The notes under the pieces are model-generated. The model saw nothing but the letters and a program-made list of their open reading frames with translations. It did not search any database and had not been told where the DNA came from. 64,000 nt of DNA from Bartonella rattimassiliensis 15908 (GTDB lineage Bacteria; Pseudomonadota; Alphaproteobacteria; Rhizobiales; Rhizobiaceae). Location of the stretch: assembly GCF_000278215.1 (NCBI RefSeq), contig NZ_JH725065.1:32182-96181 (forward strand). Direction: 5' to 3'. Of this stretch, positions 10,488 through 20,825 are shown one piece after another (position 1 is the stretch's first letter; each line of letters opens with the position of its first letter). The translations under genes and the position numbers were made by a program.

Positions 10488-11012
10488 ATGGCTAATCAAG
10501 GCTTTAATCAGGCAAAAGCGGTGCTTGAATTTCGATTAGATCCGTGCCATTTGCCACAAACGACGACATATTTTTCATCTAAAACGGGCAATCAGGTTAT
10601 TTGTTCGTTAAATGAACGTGGTGTTTTTTTTAAAACGGATATGCCTTCAAGCTTATCACATTTAGTACCCCCTTATCATTTCAAAGGAATTGCAGCACGT
10701 ACTGTAAAAACGCGTTCAGGAGAAAGAGCTGTTGCATTAGAGTTACTTCATGCTGATGAAGAAGCTTGTATCCCGCTTTTGGTTTCCAGGGATTTGAATA
10801 ATATCCTTCTAGATTGGCGATTATGGGCGGACACTTATAGTCTTCCCATGCTTATGATTAATGAAAATAATCGTATTGTGGTTGTAAAAGATCGTTCTAA
10901 TTTACATCGTTTTTTTTACATAACACCGTATTCTAAACAAAAACGTTTTTTCCTTCGTTATAGCAAATCGTTAGGTTTGCATTTGGTGATTGCGAATCGA
11001 ATTGCACTTTAG
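10488..11012 (+). CDS. conserved hypothetical protein, possibly DUF6101 type
   Basis: A 174-residue protein without signal peptide or transmembrane segment, starting at an ATG (MANQGFNQAKAVLEFRLDP). It is rich in aromatic and basic residues, ends in a basic half (YSKQKRFFLRYSKSLGLHLV), and contains GVFFKTDMPSSL and a GIAARTVKTRSGERAVALEL segment. It resembles the short uncharacterised proteins seen beside PurD/ubiA regions in Rhizobiales, which I believe are grouped as DUF6101. That assignment is from memory and is moderate at best; no catalytic motif is seen. Confidence 0.6.
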   Translation: MANQGFNQAKAVLEFRLDPCHLPQTTTYFSSKTGNQVICSLNERGVFFKTDMPSSLSHLVPPYHFKGIAARTVKTRSGERAVALELLHADEEACIPLLVSRDLNNILLDWRLWADTYSLPMLMINENNRIVVVKDRSNLHRFFYITPYSKQKRFFLRYSKSLGLHLVIANRIAL

Positions 11013-11144
11013 TAATATTAGTATGTGTTCATTTTTATACTATTGTAAGCAGTGATTTTGTTGTACCGTAAAATGTCGTTATTTAGCGCGGTGATATAAG
11101 GTATGCAAGCTTCGCACGTGAAGTGTTTTTAGAGAATGTGGTGA

Positions 11145-11373
11145 ATATTCTTAAGTTTTCTTGTTGCACCTTATGTTAGTGAAGCATATGAGTGTGAATT
11201 CAAAGAAAAACTCAAGAGTAAGCCGGTCAATAAAGAATTTGGCTATTTAAAGACTGAGTCTAGCAGGATTTTTCGTTAGAGAAAGTCGAAGATTGTGAAT
11301 GAGAGTTTTTTAATAGTATCCATCGGCAGCAGAAAACGATTATATCAAATGCTTTTTTTCAGATAGGTAAAAG
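11145..11373 (+). pseudogene. possible gene remnant of unknown function
   Basis: In the 815-bp gap before purD one plus-strand frame reads coding-like: YVSEAYECEFKEKLKSKPV, then NKEFGYLKTESSRIFR, a TAG, and RKSKIVNESFLIVSIGSRKR before another TAG. No start codon or good ribosome site begins it, since a TGA is present just upstream at 11142. The amino-acid composition (charged, few rare codons) is unlike the surrounding AT-rich DNA. It could be the decayed C-terminal half of a secreted or phage-derived protein; I do not recognise it. Confidence 0.25.
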
Positions 11374-11493
11374 CGATTTTCATAATGCTTCACAGGTAGT
11401 ATCGTGAAATAGGAAAGTAACGAGAATGAGAGATATTACTTTGTGCGTGAATAACACGAGTGTGTTCTTTTGGCATTTTATTTCTCATAAAAG

Positions 11494-11515
11494 GTGTTCT
11501 TTCATTAAAGAACAC
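11494..11515. repeat. perfect 9-bp inverted repeat
   Basis: GTGTTCTTT, a CATT loop and AAAGAACAC form a perfect hairpin in the purD-side gap. A third copy of the arm (GTGTTCTTT) lies 32 bp upstream at 11462. No T-run follows on either strand, so it is not an obvious intrinsic terminator; a protein-binding palindrome or a relic of a mobile element are both possible. Confidence 0.45.
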
Positions 11516-11827
11516 GATAAATAAAAGTAATGACAATACATGATGTTTATCTTCAAAATTTAATAAGAAAGAGATTATTTACAAAAGTGGTGAAAAAATG
11601 CGTTTAAAGTCAATGTAACGATAAAATGAACGGGTTTTTATTACAGTTTCACATTTAGAAAATTCTTTTTTTATTAGACGGAGGTATCTCATTTATAATA
11701 TTTCATTTTTTAAAGGAAGCTACATTTGTTTTTTTTTAAGTTATAGTCGATGTAAAACAGCGATAAAATTTATGTATCATGTTCTTACGTGAAATGATCA
11801 AATAATAAAAAAGAGTACTCAAAAAGT

Positions 11828-13102
11828 TTAATTTTCTCGCGCAATGGCTCGCCATCCGATATCACGACGAACAAAACCTTCTGGCCAATCAATATAATCA
11901 ACGGCTTCATAAGCACGTTTTTGTGCTTGCGTAATTGTTTTTCCTGTTGCTGTTATATTGAGAACACGCCCACCATTTGCAATGAGTTCTCCATTGTACA
12001 ATGCTGTACCAGCTTGAAAAACTTTTACATTGGAAAGAGTGTTTACTTTATCAACGTTACGGATAATAGTCCCTTTTTTGGGAGAGTTTGGATAACCATT
12101 AGCAGCCATAACAACGGTAAGAGCAGTTTTTTCAGACCATTGAAGAGCTTTATTTTCAAGTTTTCCTTGAGCTGCTGCAAGAAAAATTGGCAGAATATCC
12201 TCTTTGAGGCGCATCATTAAAACTTGACATTCAGGGTCACCAAGTCGTACGTTAAATTCAATTAATTTGGGTCCTTTTTGCGTGATCATTAATCCGACGA
12301 AGAGAATGCCTTTAAAGGGGGCGCCCATCTCTTTCATGCTTTTTAAAGTGGGTTCAACAATTTCTGTGAGAGTACGATTTACTATTTCTTGAGTCATGAT
12401 TGGCGCTGGTGAATAAGCACCCATACCACCGGTGTTTGCTCCAGTATCCCCATCACCTATACGCTTATGATCTTGAGCAGATCCAAAGGGAAGGACGATT
12501 TCACCATCACAAAGGCAGAAAAAGCTTGCTTCTTCACCTTCAAGAAAAGATTCTACAACAATTTTATTTCCTGCCTCTCCAAATGCACTTTTGAAGCAGG
12601 CATCAACTGCGTTAAATGCTTCTTCCATAGTTGTTGCAACTACAACACCTTTGCCAGCTGCTAAGCCGTCAGCTTTAATGACAATGGGAACTCCTTGTTG
12701 GTGGATGTAAGCTTTGGCCTTAGGGGCATCATTAAAACATTGGTAACTTCCTGTGGGAATGTTATTCTTACGACATAAATCTTTTGTAAAAGCTTTTGAA
12801 GCTTCTAGTTGAGCAGCTTTTTGAGTAGGACCAAATACACAGATGTTAGCGCTATTAAGAGAGTCTGTTATACCTGCAACTAATGGTGCTTCTGGTCCTA
12901 CAATCACAAGCTCAATAGAATGTGATTTACAAAAATCAATCACAAGAGGGTGGTTATCAATATCTAAATTAATATTTTCACCAAATTCTGTTGTTGCAGG
13001 ATTTCCAGGAGCACAATATAACTTTGTTAGAAGTGGTGATGCTGCTATTTTCCATGCTAAAGCATGTTCTCGTCCACCTGAGCCAATAAGAAGAATATTC
13101 AT
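11828..13102 (-). CDS. purD: phosphoribosylamine--glycine ligase (GAR synthetase)
   Basis: Catalyses step 2 of purine synthesis, joining phosphoribosylamine and glycine with ATP. It is an ATP-grasp protein of normal length (424). The N-terminal [19 protein letters not shown] and the hallmark [11 protein letters not shown] segment are intact, as are [20 protein letters not shown] (about residues 213-232) and [12 protein letters not shown] (about 281-292). It is divergent from ubiA, with 90 bp between the two starts, which must hold both promoters. Confidence 0.96.
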   Translation of the reverse strand: MNILLIGSGGREHALAWKIAASPLLTKLYCAPGNPATTEFGENINLDIDNHPLVIDFCKSHSIELVIVGPEAPLVAGITDSLNSANICVFGPTQKAAQLEASKAFTKDLCRKNNIPTGSYQCFNDAPKAKAYIHQQGVPIVIKADGLAAGKGVVVATTMEEAFNAVDACFKSAFGEAGNKIVVESFLEGEEASFFCLCDGEIVLPFGSAQDHKRIGDGDTGANTGGMGAYSPAPIMTQEIVNRTLTEIVEPTLKSMKEMGAPFKGILFVGLMITQKGPKLIEFNVRLGDPECQVLMMRLKEDILPIFLAAAQGKLENKALQWSEKTALTVVMAANGYPNSPKKGTIIRNVDKVNTLSNVKVFQAGTALYNGELIANGGRVLNITATGKTITQAQKRAYEAVDYIDWPEGFVRRDIGWRAIAREN

Positions 13103-13192
13103 TGTTTGCTCCTTTCATAGAAGATGATTAATTTCACCTTCTTCTCATAAGAATGAAATGTCTCTATCGCAAGACTAAAGGTAAGTCATTTG

Positions 13193-14197
13193 ATGAAAAA
13201 AAATAAAAATATTGCACATGTTCAGTCCTATGATAGACAAGGACGGGTTATGGATGCATCTTCTAAACAATGGGTCTACAATTACCTTCCCTGTTCTTTA
13301 TGGTTTTATGCGCAATTGGCACGTTGGGATCGGCCTATTGGATGGCAATTGTTGATGTGGCCTTGTTTTTGGTCAACAACAATGGCTTTTCTCTCTTGTA
13401 AAATGCATTATGGTACTCTTTTATCAATGTTGCTCCATTGGGTTTGGTATCTTTTCCTTTTTTTTCTGGGATCTATTGCTATGCGAGGAGCTGGATGTAC
13501 TTGGAATGATCTTATTGACCATAAAATTGATTCTCAGGTAGAAAGAACACGTTCTCGCCCATTGCCGACAGGTCATGTAAGTCGGTTTCAAGCAAGAGTT
13601 TTTATAATTGTACAATGCTTGGTTGGTTTAGGCGTTTTATCACAATTTAATAGGTTTAGTTTTTTTCTAGGTATTTCGTCATTGATAGCCGTTGCATTTT
13701 ATCCTTTTATGAAACGCGTAACATATTGGCCGCAGTTTTTTTTAGGCATTGCATTTAATTGGGGGGCCTTAATGGGGTGGGCTGTTGTTTTTGGAAGTTT
13801 AAGCTGGGCACCGATCTTGCTTTATGTAGGATCAATCTTGTGGACTATAGGATATGATACAATTTACGCGCATCAAGATAAAGAAGATGATGCTACTGTA
13901 GGTGTTCGTTCTACGGCGCTTCTTTTTGGTAAAGGAACCAAACGTGCTTTAGTATTTTTGTATGGTGGTTTTATCGTATTCGTTAGTTTAGCATTTTATT
14001 TAGCTACGGTCCCTGTTCTTAGTTTTTTGGGGATTTTTGTGGCAAGCATTCATATGTTTATTCAAATTAAAGTCCTTGATATAGATGACAGTTCACAATG
14101 TCTCCGGCTTTTCAAATCTAATTCGTTTATTGGTTTTGTAATTTTTGCTGGTTTAGTATGTGGTGGCCTATGGATGGTATTTTATCCTGCGGTTTAA
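13193..14197 (+). CDS. ubiA: 4-hydroxybenzoate polyprenyltransferase
   Basis: A membrane prenyltransferase that joins 4-hydroxybenzoate to the polyprenyl tail, the committed ubiquinone step. The first Asp-rich motif is NDLIDHKID (about residues 105-113, context GCTWNDLIDHKIDSQVERTR) and the second is GYDTIYAHQDKEDD (about 221). Seven to nine hydrophobic helices are visible. I chose the ATG at 13193; the alternative TTG at 13190 is adjacent, with AAAGG about 11 bp upstream. Alphaproteobacterial UbiA proteins carry an N-terminal extension like the 40 residues here. Confidence 0.93.
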   Translation: MKKNKNIAHVQSYDRQGRVMDASSKQWVYNYLPCSLWFYAQLARWDRPIGWQLLMWPCFWSTTMAFLSCKMHYGTLLSMLLHWVWYLFLFFLGSIAMRGAGCTWNDLIDHKIDSQVERTRSRPLPTGHVSRFQARVFIIVQCLVGLGVLSQFNRFSFFLGISSLIAVAFYPFMKRVTYWPQFFLGIAFNWGALMGWAVVFGSLSWAPILLYVGSILWTIGYDTIYAHQDKEDDATVGVRSTALLFGKGTKRALVFLYGGFIVFVSLAFYLATVPVLSFLGIFVASIHMFIQIKVLDIDDSSQCLRLFKSNSFIGFVIFAGLVCGGLWMVFYPAV

Positions 14198-14414
14198 CAA
14201 CAAGTTAGATAAAATCATATGTTCTGTGATGACGGAGAAAAGAATGGAAATTCAAAGATATTTTCATTGATTTTAAAATTTATTATTCTCTGAATTTTCA
14301 AAGTTTATTTGTATTTTATGGTTAATTTTATTCCAGATCCTTTTTGTGTGAAATAAAAACTTTACCAAATTTTACTGAAATAAAAATAGACCTTAGTAGA
14401 GATGAACAAATTTT

Positions 14415-14670
14415 TTAATTTAAAGTGCGCTTTCTATTTTTATCAGAATCAAAATATGTATGAATGCGGTATAAGAAGTAAGCATCTATAGATTCACAAT
14501 CATCAGCAAATTCATATTTTTTTCAAATGGTTGTTGATTAACAGATACGATTTCATTTTTAATGGGAGGGAATTCATGAACAGTAGCATTTATGCTAGTG
14601 TCTCCTATACGTCTATAGTTTTGAATTGACCACTCAAGGACCTTGGGCACTCAAGATATGGCATGTAGTC
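14415..14670 (-). pseudogene. gene remnant of unknown function
   Basis: On the minus strand the 14.4-14.67 kb stretch reads protein-like: VPKVLEWSIQNYRRIGD, TSINATVHEFPPIKNEIV and NQQPFEKN, then a one-base shift to ADDCESIDAYFLYRIHTY and FDSDKNRKRTLN ending in TAA at 14415. A TGA interrupts the start of this frame. The frames join to a continuous peptide of about 80 residues with charged, non-repetitive composition, typical of a broken gene. The family is not recognised. It sits next to a copy of the integrase-linked repeat (14775-14945). Confidence 0.4.
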
Positions 14671-14774
14671 TATCGTTATGCTTTTTCCTTGAAGGTTATT
14701 TATAGGGTTTAACCACATTCGACAAAATCACTAGATATGCTAACAAAAGTATAGAGGCATTTTTAATCTTTTCT

Positions 14775-14945
14775 TGTATCATTTTTATACACATGCTCAT
14801 CCCGCTTGTAACGTGCAAACGAAAGGTTTTGATTGATTCAACATGAACAGCTTTGAAATGAAAGAATCTTACGATATTTGGGGACTAATTCAATATGAAT
14901 AACGCTAAATTACCTTTATAAATAAATGTGTTGTATAATTTAAAT
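14775..14945 (-). repeat. dispersed integrase-linked repeat, copy 1
   Basis: Shares ATGCTCATC..CTTGT, GTGCAA, GATTGATTCAA, GAATCTTACG and AATATGAATAACG blocks, in the same order, with the regions upstream of the integrase genes at 26.6 and 41.9 kb. This copy has no integrase beside it. Orientation is that of an integrase read on the minus strand. See the entries at 24006, 26570, 26760, 41920 and 51020. Confidence 0.75.
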
Positions 14946-15201
14946 TAACACTTCTTCCCTTGTCAGAAGTTCAAAAGTAAAATCATAATTTTTGAAACTA
15001 GCGTTTTCTTTTAAATAAGCTTATTGCTAACTTATTTTCAAGCAATACAGGAATAGATATTATCAACCAATTTTTACAGTGAAAATAAAATTCTCTTATT
15101 TAAATGAAATAAATCATCTTCTTTTAGAATTTTACAAATAAAAAAAATAGTTGTTTAACCGTTAGGAAAACAAAAACTTCATAACGATGGAGATTGAAGG
15201 A

Positions 15202-15825
15202 TTAGGGATAAAGTTTTTGTTTTTTCCAATGATTGTGTTCAACACTATCGCGTGTAAAAAGCAGACGATCATGTAAACGAAATGGGCGATCAGACCAGAA
15301 TTCTATAGAAAGGGGTTTAACACGGAAACCAGACCAATGGGGTGGTCGTGGAATATTGCCTAGAGCATAACGCGCAGTATATTGAGCAATTGCTTTTTCG
15401 AGAACAAAACGGTTGTTTAATGGTTGAGATTGCTTAGATGCCCATGCACCAATTCTACTACCACGTGGTCGCGATTGGAAATAGGCATCGGCTTCTTGTG
15501 TACTGACTTTTTCAACAATTCCTCTAATTCTAACTTGACGACGGAGCGATTTCCAATGAAAACCTAAAGATGCTTTCATTGATTTTAAAATTTCTTGTCC
15601 TTTACAGCTTTCATAATTGGTATAGAAGACGAAGCCTTGGGAGCTGTAATCTTTGAGGAGAACCATCCGAACATTAGGGAGACCTGTTTCGTCAACTGTT
15701 GCTAATGCCATAGCATTTGGATCATTTATTTCGTTTATTGTTGCCTCTTCAAGCCACTTTGCGAAAAGTTCAAAAGGTTTTTTCATTTGCATAAAAGGAT
15801 CATTTTTTGGTATTTTGTTGCTCAT
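15202..15825 (-). CDS. pdxH: pyridoxamine 5'-phosphate oxidase
   Basis: The FMN enzyme that makes pyridoxal 5'-phosphate, the PLP cofactor, from pyridoxine or pyridoxamine phosphate. Length (207) and motifs fit: [20 protein letters not shown] (about 37-56), [13 protein letters not shown] (about 72), [13 protein letters not shown] (about 93-105), [16 protein letters not shown] (about 118) and the C-terminal [10 protein letters not shown]. Upstream lies a 305-bp gap to the J protein on the other strand. Confidence 0.95.
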   Translation of the reverse strand: MSNKIPKNDPFMQMKKPFELFAKWLEEATINEINDPNAMALATVDETGLPNVRMVLLKDYSSQGFVFYTNYESCKGQEILKSMKASLGFHWKSLRRQVRIRGIVEKVSTQEADAYFQSRPRGSRIGAWASKQSQPLNNRFVLEKAIAQYTARYALGNIPRPPHWSGFRVKPLSIEFWSDRPFRLHDRLLFTRDSVEHNHWKKQKLYP

Positions 15826-16130
15826 AGTGTCTCCAAGGGTTAGTGAGCATGGGAGCAGTATTTTCTCATAAAAAATTAAAGTACTATTTTTTCTTCTTTT
15901 TAAGAATCTAATACTATCGTGTATTTTTATGGTAGTCTCATTGTCTTTAGCAAAGACTACAATAAGATATATTAAATAAATATCTCATTTTATCTGGTAT
16001 TTTAGTTTATTGATAGACATATAAAGAAAAGAAGAAATTATTCTCTAAAATAGACTGATGAAGCTATAAGGGATATTGAATAACGTATCAGTTGATATTT
16101 TGAAAACGAAAAAATTGAAAAGAGGGCAAT
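15826..16130. other. 305-bp divergent intergenic region
   Basis: Between pdxH (minus) and the J protein (plus); it must hold both promoters. No tRNA-like or riboswitch fold is apparent. Confidence 0.5.
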
Positions 16131-17033
16131 ATGCGTGATCCCTACACGATTCTGGGTGTGGCACGTACCGCAAAACCACAAGAGATTAAATCGGCTTTTA
16201 GAAAATTAGCAAAGAAGTATCATCCAGACCACAATAAAGATGATACAAAGGCTAAAGAAAAGTTTGCTGAAATTAATCAGGCTTATGAAATTATAGGTGA
16301 TAAAGATAAAAAGGCACAATTTGACCGTGGTGAAATTGATATGGAAGGAAAGCCGCTTTATCAAGCCTATGGACCTGGTGAAAGTTTTAGCAATAAACAA
16401 AATCCCTTTTCAGGAAGAGCGAAGGGATTTGATTTTTCTTCTTCAGGTGATGCAAATTTTGATGCGAGTGATATTTTTCGCGATCTATTTGGAGGAGGTG
16501 GTAGATTTTCAAATTCCACACACTATAATGGCCCTCAACAAGGAGCACATGTTCGTGCTAATCTTACTGTAACATTAGAGCAGATGGTTGGCGCAGAAAA
16601 AGTGGAAGCTGTTTTTCCTAATGGGAAAAAGTTAAAAATTAAACTTCCTGATTATATTGAAGATGGACAAACTATTCGTTTAAAAGGTCAGGGAGAAAAG
16701 ATACTTCATGGGCAAGCAGGAGATGCGTTAATAACTATTCAGATTCAAAAACATCCTCGTTTTTTGGTTGAAGGAAGGGCTCTCCATCTTGATTTGCCAG
16801 TTTCTCTTAAACATGCTGTTTTGGGAGCAAAAGAAGAAGTTGAGACATTGGAGGGACGTGTAGTTTTAACGATTCCTGCCTGGTCAAGTTCTGATCGCGT
16901 TTTGCGGTTGAAAGGAAAAGGGCTTCGTTTAAAAAATGGTACAAGAGATGATCTTTATGTGCATATTCGTATTATGTTGCCTGAAGATAAAAATGCTGCG
17001 CTAGAACAGTTTTTGCAAATGCAAAAAGATTAA
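16131..17033 (+). CDS. CbpA/DnaJ-class co-chaperone
   Basis: A 300-residue type II J-domain protein. The J domain is N-terminal with the HPD triad at 31-33 (YHPDHNKDD), followed by a G/F linker ([10 protein letters not shown] at about 118) and the DnaJ C-terminal substrate-binding region ([19 protein letters not shown], about 145; [20 protein letters not shown], about 220). There is no CxxCxGxG zinc domain, which distinguishes it from DnaJ. It would stimulate DnaK ATPase; E. coli CbpA also binds curved DNA. Confidence 0.9.
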   Translation: MRDPYTILGVARTAKPQEIKSAFRKLAKKYHPDHNKDDTKAKEKFAEINQAYEIIGDKDKKAQFDRGEIDMEGKPLYQAYGPGESFSNKQNPFSGRAKGFDFSSSGDANFDASDIFRDLFGGGGRFSNSTHYNGPQQGAHVRANLTVTLEQMVGAEKVEAVFPNGKKLKIKLPDYIEDGQTIRLKGQGEKILHGQAGDALITIQIQKHPRFLVEGRALHLDLPVSLKHAVLGAKEEVETLEGRVVLTIPAWSSSDRVLRLKGKGLRLKNGTRDDLYVHIRIMLPEDKNAALEQFLQMQKD

Positions 17034-17162
17034 TTTTTAAAATTTTTTATATATAAAAGCATAGTTTTTGTTTGATTTTAAAGCAATTACTTGAAGAAAA
17101 AGTTGACCTGTGCCATAGGCAGATGAATAATATTAATTTTAAGTAACAATGGGGCAGTGCTA

Positions 17163-17981
17163 ATGGCTAAGGGTAATGATTTATTGTACGGTAAGCGTGG
17201 TTTAATTTTGGGGTTAGCCAATAATCGCTCTATCGCGTGGGGAATTGCTAAAGCAGCGAGTGCAGCAGGGGCAGAGCTTGCTTTTACCTATCAAGGGGAA
17301 GCAATGAAAAAGCGTGTTGAGCCTTTGGCTGAAGAATTAAACGGATTTATTTGTGGACATTGTGATGTTTCTGACAGAGTCTCTATCGATGCAGTTTTTA
17401 GAGAAATAGAGAAGAAATGGGGAAAACTTGATTTTTTAGTTCATGCTATTGGTTTTTCTGATAAAGGCGAATTAAGTGGCCGTTATATTGATATCAGCGA
17501 ATCGAATTTTATGATGACCATGAATATTTCCGTTTATTCCTTAACAGCTCTAACAAAACGTGCAGAAAAGTTGATGCCAGATGGTGGTTCAATCTTGACA
17601 CTAACCTATTATGGTGCGGAAAAGGTTGTTCCCAATTATAATGTAATGGGGGTGGCCAAAGCAGCTCTTGAAGCGAGCGTGAAGTATTTAGCGGTAGATT
17701 TAGGTCCCCAAAATATTCGTGTTAATGCTCTCTCTGCTGGACCAATTAAAACGTTAGCTGCTTCTGGTATTTGTGATTTCCGTTATATTTTAAAGTGGAA
17801 TGAATATAATGCTCCCTTACGTCGTACAGTAACAATTGAAGAGGTGGGTGACTCTGCCCTTTATTTTCTTTCGGACTTGTCTCGTTCTGTTACCGGTGAA
17901 ATTCATCATGTTGATTCAGGTTATAATATCATTGGTATGAAAGCCGTTGATGCACCAGACATTTCTGTCGCTAAAGAATAA
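17163..17981 (+). CDS. fabI: enoyl-[acyl-carrier-protein] reductase (NADH)
   Basis: Last step of the fatty-acid elongation cycle. It is an SDR-fold protein with the FabI-type N-terminus (LYGKRGLILGLANNRSIAWG, about residues 5-24), the catalytic Y-x6-K within TYYGAEKVVPNYNVMGVAK (about 157-175) and ALSAGPIKTLAASGI. The start was set at ATG 17163, which has GGGG about 9 bp upstream; a GTG 6 bp earlier would add two residues. Target family of triclosan-type inhibitors, by homology. Confidence 0.95.
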   Translation: MAKGNDLLYGKRGLILGLANNRSIAWGIAKAASAAGAELAFTYQGEAMKKRVEPLAEELNGFICGHCDVSDRVSIDAVFREIEKKWGKLDFLVHAIGFSDKGELSGRYIDISESNFMMTMNISVYSLTALTKRAEKLMPDGGSILTLTYYGAEKVVPNYNVMGVAKAALEASVKYLAVDLGPQNIRVNALSAGPIKTLAASGICDFRYILKWNEYNAPLRRTVTIEEVGDSALYFLSDLSRSVTGEIHHVDSGYNIIGMKAVDAPDISVAKE

Positions 17982-18127
17982 AGTTTGGTTTATAGGATTT
18001 TATTGAACAGCGGTGGTTTGACCAGAGTTAAAGTGGCTGAGAGTATTTTTGAGCAAAGGGCTATCTTGTGTATAGCTTAACAAATATTGTCGTTGCATAT
18101 ATTTAACAGAGAAACGGGTCTTTTTTC

Positions 18128-19216
18128 ATGTCGCATAATACATTTGGTCATTTGTTTCGTGTAACAACATGGGGTGAAAGTCATGGTGTTGCTCTTGGTT
18201 GTGTCATTGATGGTTGTCCTCCTGGAATTGTTTTTACTCTTGCAGAAGTTCAAGCTTATCTTGATAAACGGAGACCAGGGCAATCTCTCTATACAACGCA
18301 GCGCCAAGAACAAGATCAAGTAGAAATCCTTTCAGGAGTTGTTTCTCAGGAAGATGGAATAACATTAGTTACAACAGGCACACCAATTTCTCTGTTGATT
18401 CGAAGTACGGATCAACGCTCTAAAGATTATGGAGCAATCGCTCATCAGTATCGTCCTGGTCATGCAGATTATACGTATGATGTTAAATATGGCATTCGTG
18501 ATTTTCGAGGGGGAGGTCGTGCTTCAGCACGCGAGACAGCAGCGCGTGTTGCGGCTGGTGCATTTGCACGTAAAATTGTTCCTGGTTTGGTTGTACGAGG
18601 AGCAGTGATAGCAATTGGTCCCCATAATATTAACCGCGATCGTTGGGATTGGTCAGAGATTGATAATAATCCTTTTTTTACACCTGATGCAGAGATGGTT
18701 TACATTTTTAGTGATTATATTAATAAACTCCGTAAAGATGGTACATCCGTTGGTGCTGTTGTTGAGATCATTGCCGAAAATGTTCCGGCAGGTTTAGGAG
18801 CCCCTATTTACGCAAAACTTGATCAGGACATTGCGTCCTTACTTATGTCGATTAATGCGGTAAAAGGTGTTGAAATTGGTGATGGTTTTGCGGCAGCCCA
18901 CTTGAGAGGAGAAGAAAATGCCGATGAAATGCGGATGGGAAATGATGGGAAACCACTTTTTTTATCCAATCATGCTGGTGGTATTTTAGGGGGAATATCG
19001 AGTGGACAGCCAATTGTTGCCCGTTTTGCTGTCAAGCCTACTTCATCAATTTTAACACCTCGTCGCTCTATTGATGTTGATGGTCATGATGTAGACGTTA
19101 TAACGAAGGGACGCCATGATCCATGTGTTGGAATTCGTGCTGTTCCTGTTGGCGAGGCAATGGTTGCTTGTGCTATTGCTGACCATTACTTAAGACATCG
19201 CGGTCAAGTTGGGTGA
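18128..19216 (+). CDS. aroC: chorismate synthase
   Basis: Final enzyme of the shikimate pathway (5-enolpyruvylshikimate-3-phosphate to chorismate, reduced FMN-dependent). Family signatures are all visible: N-terminal [40 protein letters not shown] (about 116), [15 protein letters not shown] (about 137) and [17 protein letters not shown] (about 281), [17 protein letters not shown] near the C-terminus. Full length (362). Followed after 15 bp by ribB on the same strand, so a shared transcript is likely. Confidence 0.97.
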   Translation: MSHNTFGHLFRVTTWGESHGVALGCVIDGCPPGIVFTLAEVQAYLDKRRPGQSLYTTQRQEQDQVEILSGVVSQEDGITLVTTGTPISLLIRSTDQRSKDYGAIAHQYRPGHADYTYDVKYGIRDFRGGGRASARETAARVAAGAFARKIVPGLVVRGAVIAIGPHNINRDRWDWSEIDNNPFFTPDAEMVYIFSDYINKLRKDGTSVGAVVEIIAENVPAGLGAPIYAKLDQDIASLLMSINAVKGVEIGDGFAAAHLRGEENADEMRMGNDGKPLFLSNHAGGILGGISSGQPIVARFAVKPTSSILTPRRSIDVDGHDVDVITKGRHDPCVGIRAVPVGEAMVACAIADHYLRHRGQVG

Positions 19217-19231
19217 GTGAGAAGGTGAATA

Positions 19232-20335
19232 ATGGCATATGATGAAGAAAAAATTGTTTCTGCACTTAAAGCTTTTGAACGCGGTGAAATTATTGTGGTG
19301 ACAGATGATGATGATCGTGAAAATGAGGGTGATTTAATTGTTGCTGCAGTTCATTGTACAGAAGAAAAGATGGCATTTATCCTGCGTCACACGACGGGTA
19401 TTGTGTGTACTCCTATGTCTAAAAAAGAAGCACAACGGTTTAATCTTGCTCCTATGGTACGAGATAATAATTCTGCACATGGGACGCAATTTACTGTTAC
19501 TGTTGATCTTAAACACGGAATAACAACGGGGATTTCAGCGCGCGATCGTACATTAACGGTACGTAATCTTGCTCGTTCGAGTGCTGGTCCAAACGATTTT
19601 GTTTGTCCTGGACATATTTTTCCTTTGATTGCGCATGAAGAGGGAGTTCTTATGCGTTCAGGTCACACGGAAGCAGCTGTTGATTTATGTAAATTAGCTG
19701 GTTTACCGCCGGTTGGTGTTATCGGTGAGTTAGTCAATGATGATGGAAGCGTCAAACATGGTAATCAGATTACGAAGTTTTCACAAGAACATCGATTGCA
19801 TATCATAACGGTTGCAGATTTGATTGCTTACCGCCAGCGAAAAGAAATATTGATTAAGTATGTTGGAGAAATGGCTATTGAAACAGCTGTGGGTTCCACT
19901 ATTGTTCAAAGTTATCAATTGCCTTGGGAAGCTGTTCAGCATATGGCAATTATTTTTGGTGATATCCATGATGGCGAGGGTATACCTGTGCATTTTCATC
20001 ATGAAAACATTATAAATGACGTTTTGTATCAAGCTTCAGATATCATGGTGACGATGCAGTGTATGATGGAAAAAGAAAAACGTGGCGTATTTATTTATTT
20101 GCGTGAAGGATCTATTATACAATCAACTATCGGCATTCAAAACATGGTAAGAGACACTTCAGAAAACCATGTGCAAGCAATTGAACGCGAAGAAGAATGG
20201 CGCAAAATTGGTTTAGGGGCACAAATTTTGAAATATTTAGGAATACGCTCTGTCATTCTTTATATTGCTAAAGAGCGCCATTCTATAGATTTAGAAGGTT
20301 TTGGGATTCGTATATCCAAAACAGATATTGTGTGA
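19232..20335 (+). CDS. ribB: 3,4-dihydroxy-2-butanone-4-phosphate synthase with degenerate GTP cyclohydrolase II-like tail
   Basis: The first 205 residues are a complete DHBP synthase ([12 protein letters not shown] at about 25-36, [15 protein letters not shown]-like [32 protein letters not shown]), which makes the four-carbon unit for riboflavin. Residues 206-367 resemble GTP cyclohydrolase II but lack its zinc cysteines: where active RibA has a DVFGSLRCDCG-type segment, this protein has [12 protein letters not shown]. The tail is therefore probably not catalytic. This form, with an intact RibB and a vestigial RibA-like domain, is known in several alphaproteobacteria. Confidence 0.88.
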   Translation: MAYDEEKIVSALKAFERGEIIVVTDDDDRENEGDLIVAAVHCTEEKMAFILRHTTGIVCTPMSKKEAQRFNLAPMVRDNNSAHGTQFTVTVDLKHGITTGISARDRTLTVRNLARSSAGPNDFVCPGHIFPLIAHEEGVLMRSGHTEAAVDLCKLAGLPPVGVIGELVNDDGSVKHGNQITKFSQEHRLHIITVADLIAYRQRKEILIKYVGEMAIETAVGSTIVQSYQLPWEAVQHMAIIFGDIHDGEGIPVHFHHENIINDVLYQASDIMVTMQCMMEKEKRGVFIYLREGSIIQSTIGIQNMVRDTSENHVQAIEREEEWRKIGLGAQILKYLGIRSVILYIAKERHSIDLEGFGIRISKTDIV

Positions 20336-20342
20336 GGTTCCT

Positions 20343-20597
20343 ATGAAAAAAGAGATACAAGAGGGGGATATTACGACTTTAAGCTTTGAGCAAGCACTTA
20401 AGCAACTTGAAGTTATTGTTGAAAATTTGGAACGTGGTGATGTGCCTTTGGAACAATCCATTGATATTTATGAACGTGGTGAAGCGCTTAAAAGACATTG
20501 TGAAAAACTCTTGAGGGTTGCTGAGGCTAAAGTTGAAAAGATTCAGCTTTCAGAGGAAGGTTCTCCAGAAGGAGTAGAACCACTTGATGCTCAATAA
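20343..20597 (+). CDS. xseB: exodeoxyribonuclease VII small subunit
   Basis: An 84-residue coiled-coil-type protein, matching Xse[21 protein letters not shown] (about 13-32), [20 protein letters not shown] (about 33-52) and the C-terminal [15 protein letters not shown]. It binds the XseA catalytic subunit to degrade single-stranded DNA; xseA is not in the window. I use ATG 20343, 8 bp after the ribB stop, because GAGG lies just upstream. An earlier in-frame ATG inside ribB would give an alien extension. Confidence 0.92.
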   Translation: MKKEIQEGDITTLSFEQALKQLEVIVENLERGDVPLEQSIDIYERGEALKRHCEKLLRVAEAKVEKIQLSEEGSPEGVEPLDAQ

Positions 20598-20825
20598 TAA
20601 TAAATATTTCGGGATATTTATTGTGGGGCTAGGAGATGCAATAATCTTAGTTTATAGGAGACAAGTTTTATAACATAAGTTAAAAATGAGAAAAGTCATC
20701 AATCATCTCAAACTAGAGAAGAGCATTTTTCAATAAAAAAGATGGGAAACTATAAATAAAAGAATAGAGAAGATATGTTTTTATCATTGCATTCTCTTGA
20801 ATTAAGATAATAGGAAGGATTTTTT

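Larger units (their letters stand above)
11013..11827. other. 815-bp gap without an intact gene
   Basis: Between the 10488 gene and purD there is no intact coding region. The stretch holds the possible remnant at 11145-11373, the inverted repeat at 11494-11515, and otherwise AT-rich sequence with frequent stops in all frames. I see no RNA-gene fold. Confidence 0.6.
14198..15201. other. 1-kb gap: remnant gene plus repeat copy
   Basis: Between ubiA and pdxH. It contains the remnant at 14415-14670 and one copy of the dispersed repeat at 14775-14945. Other parts are AT-rich and show nothing I can support as a gene. Confidence 0.7.
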
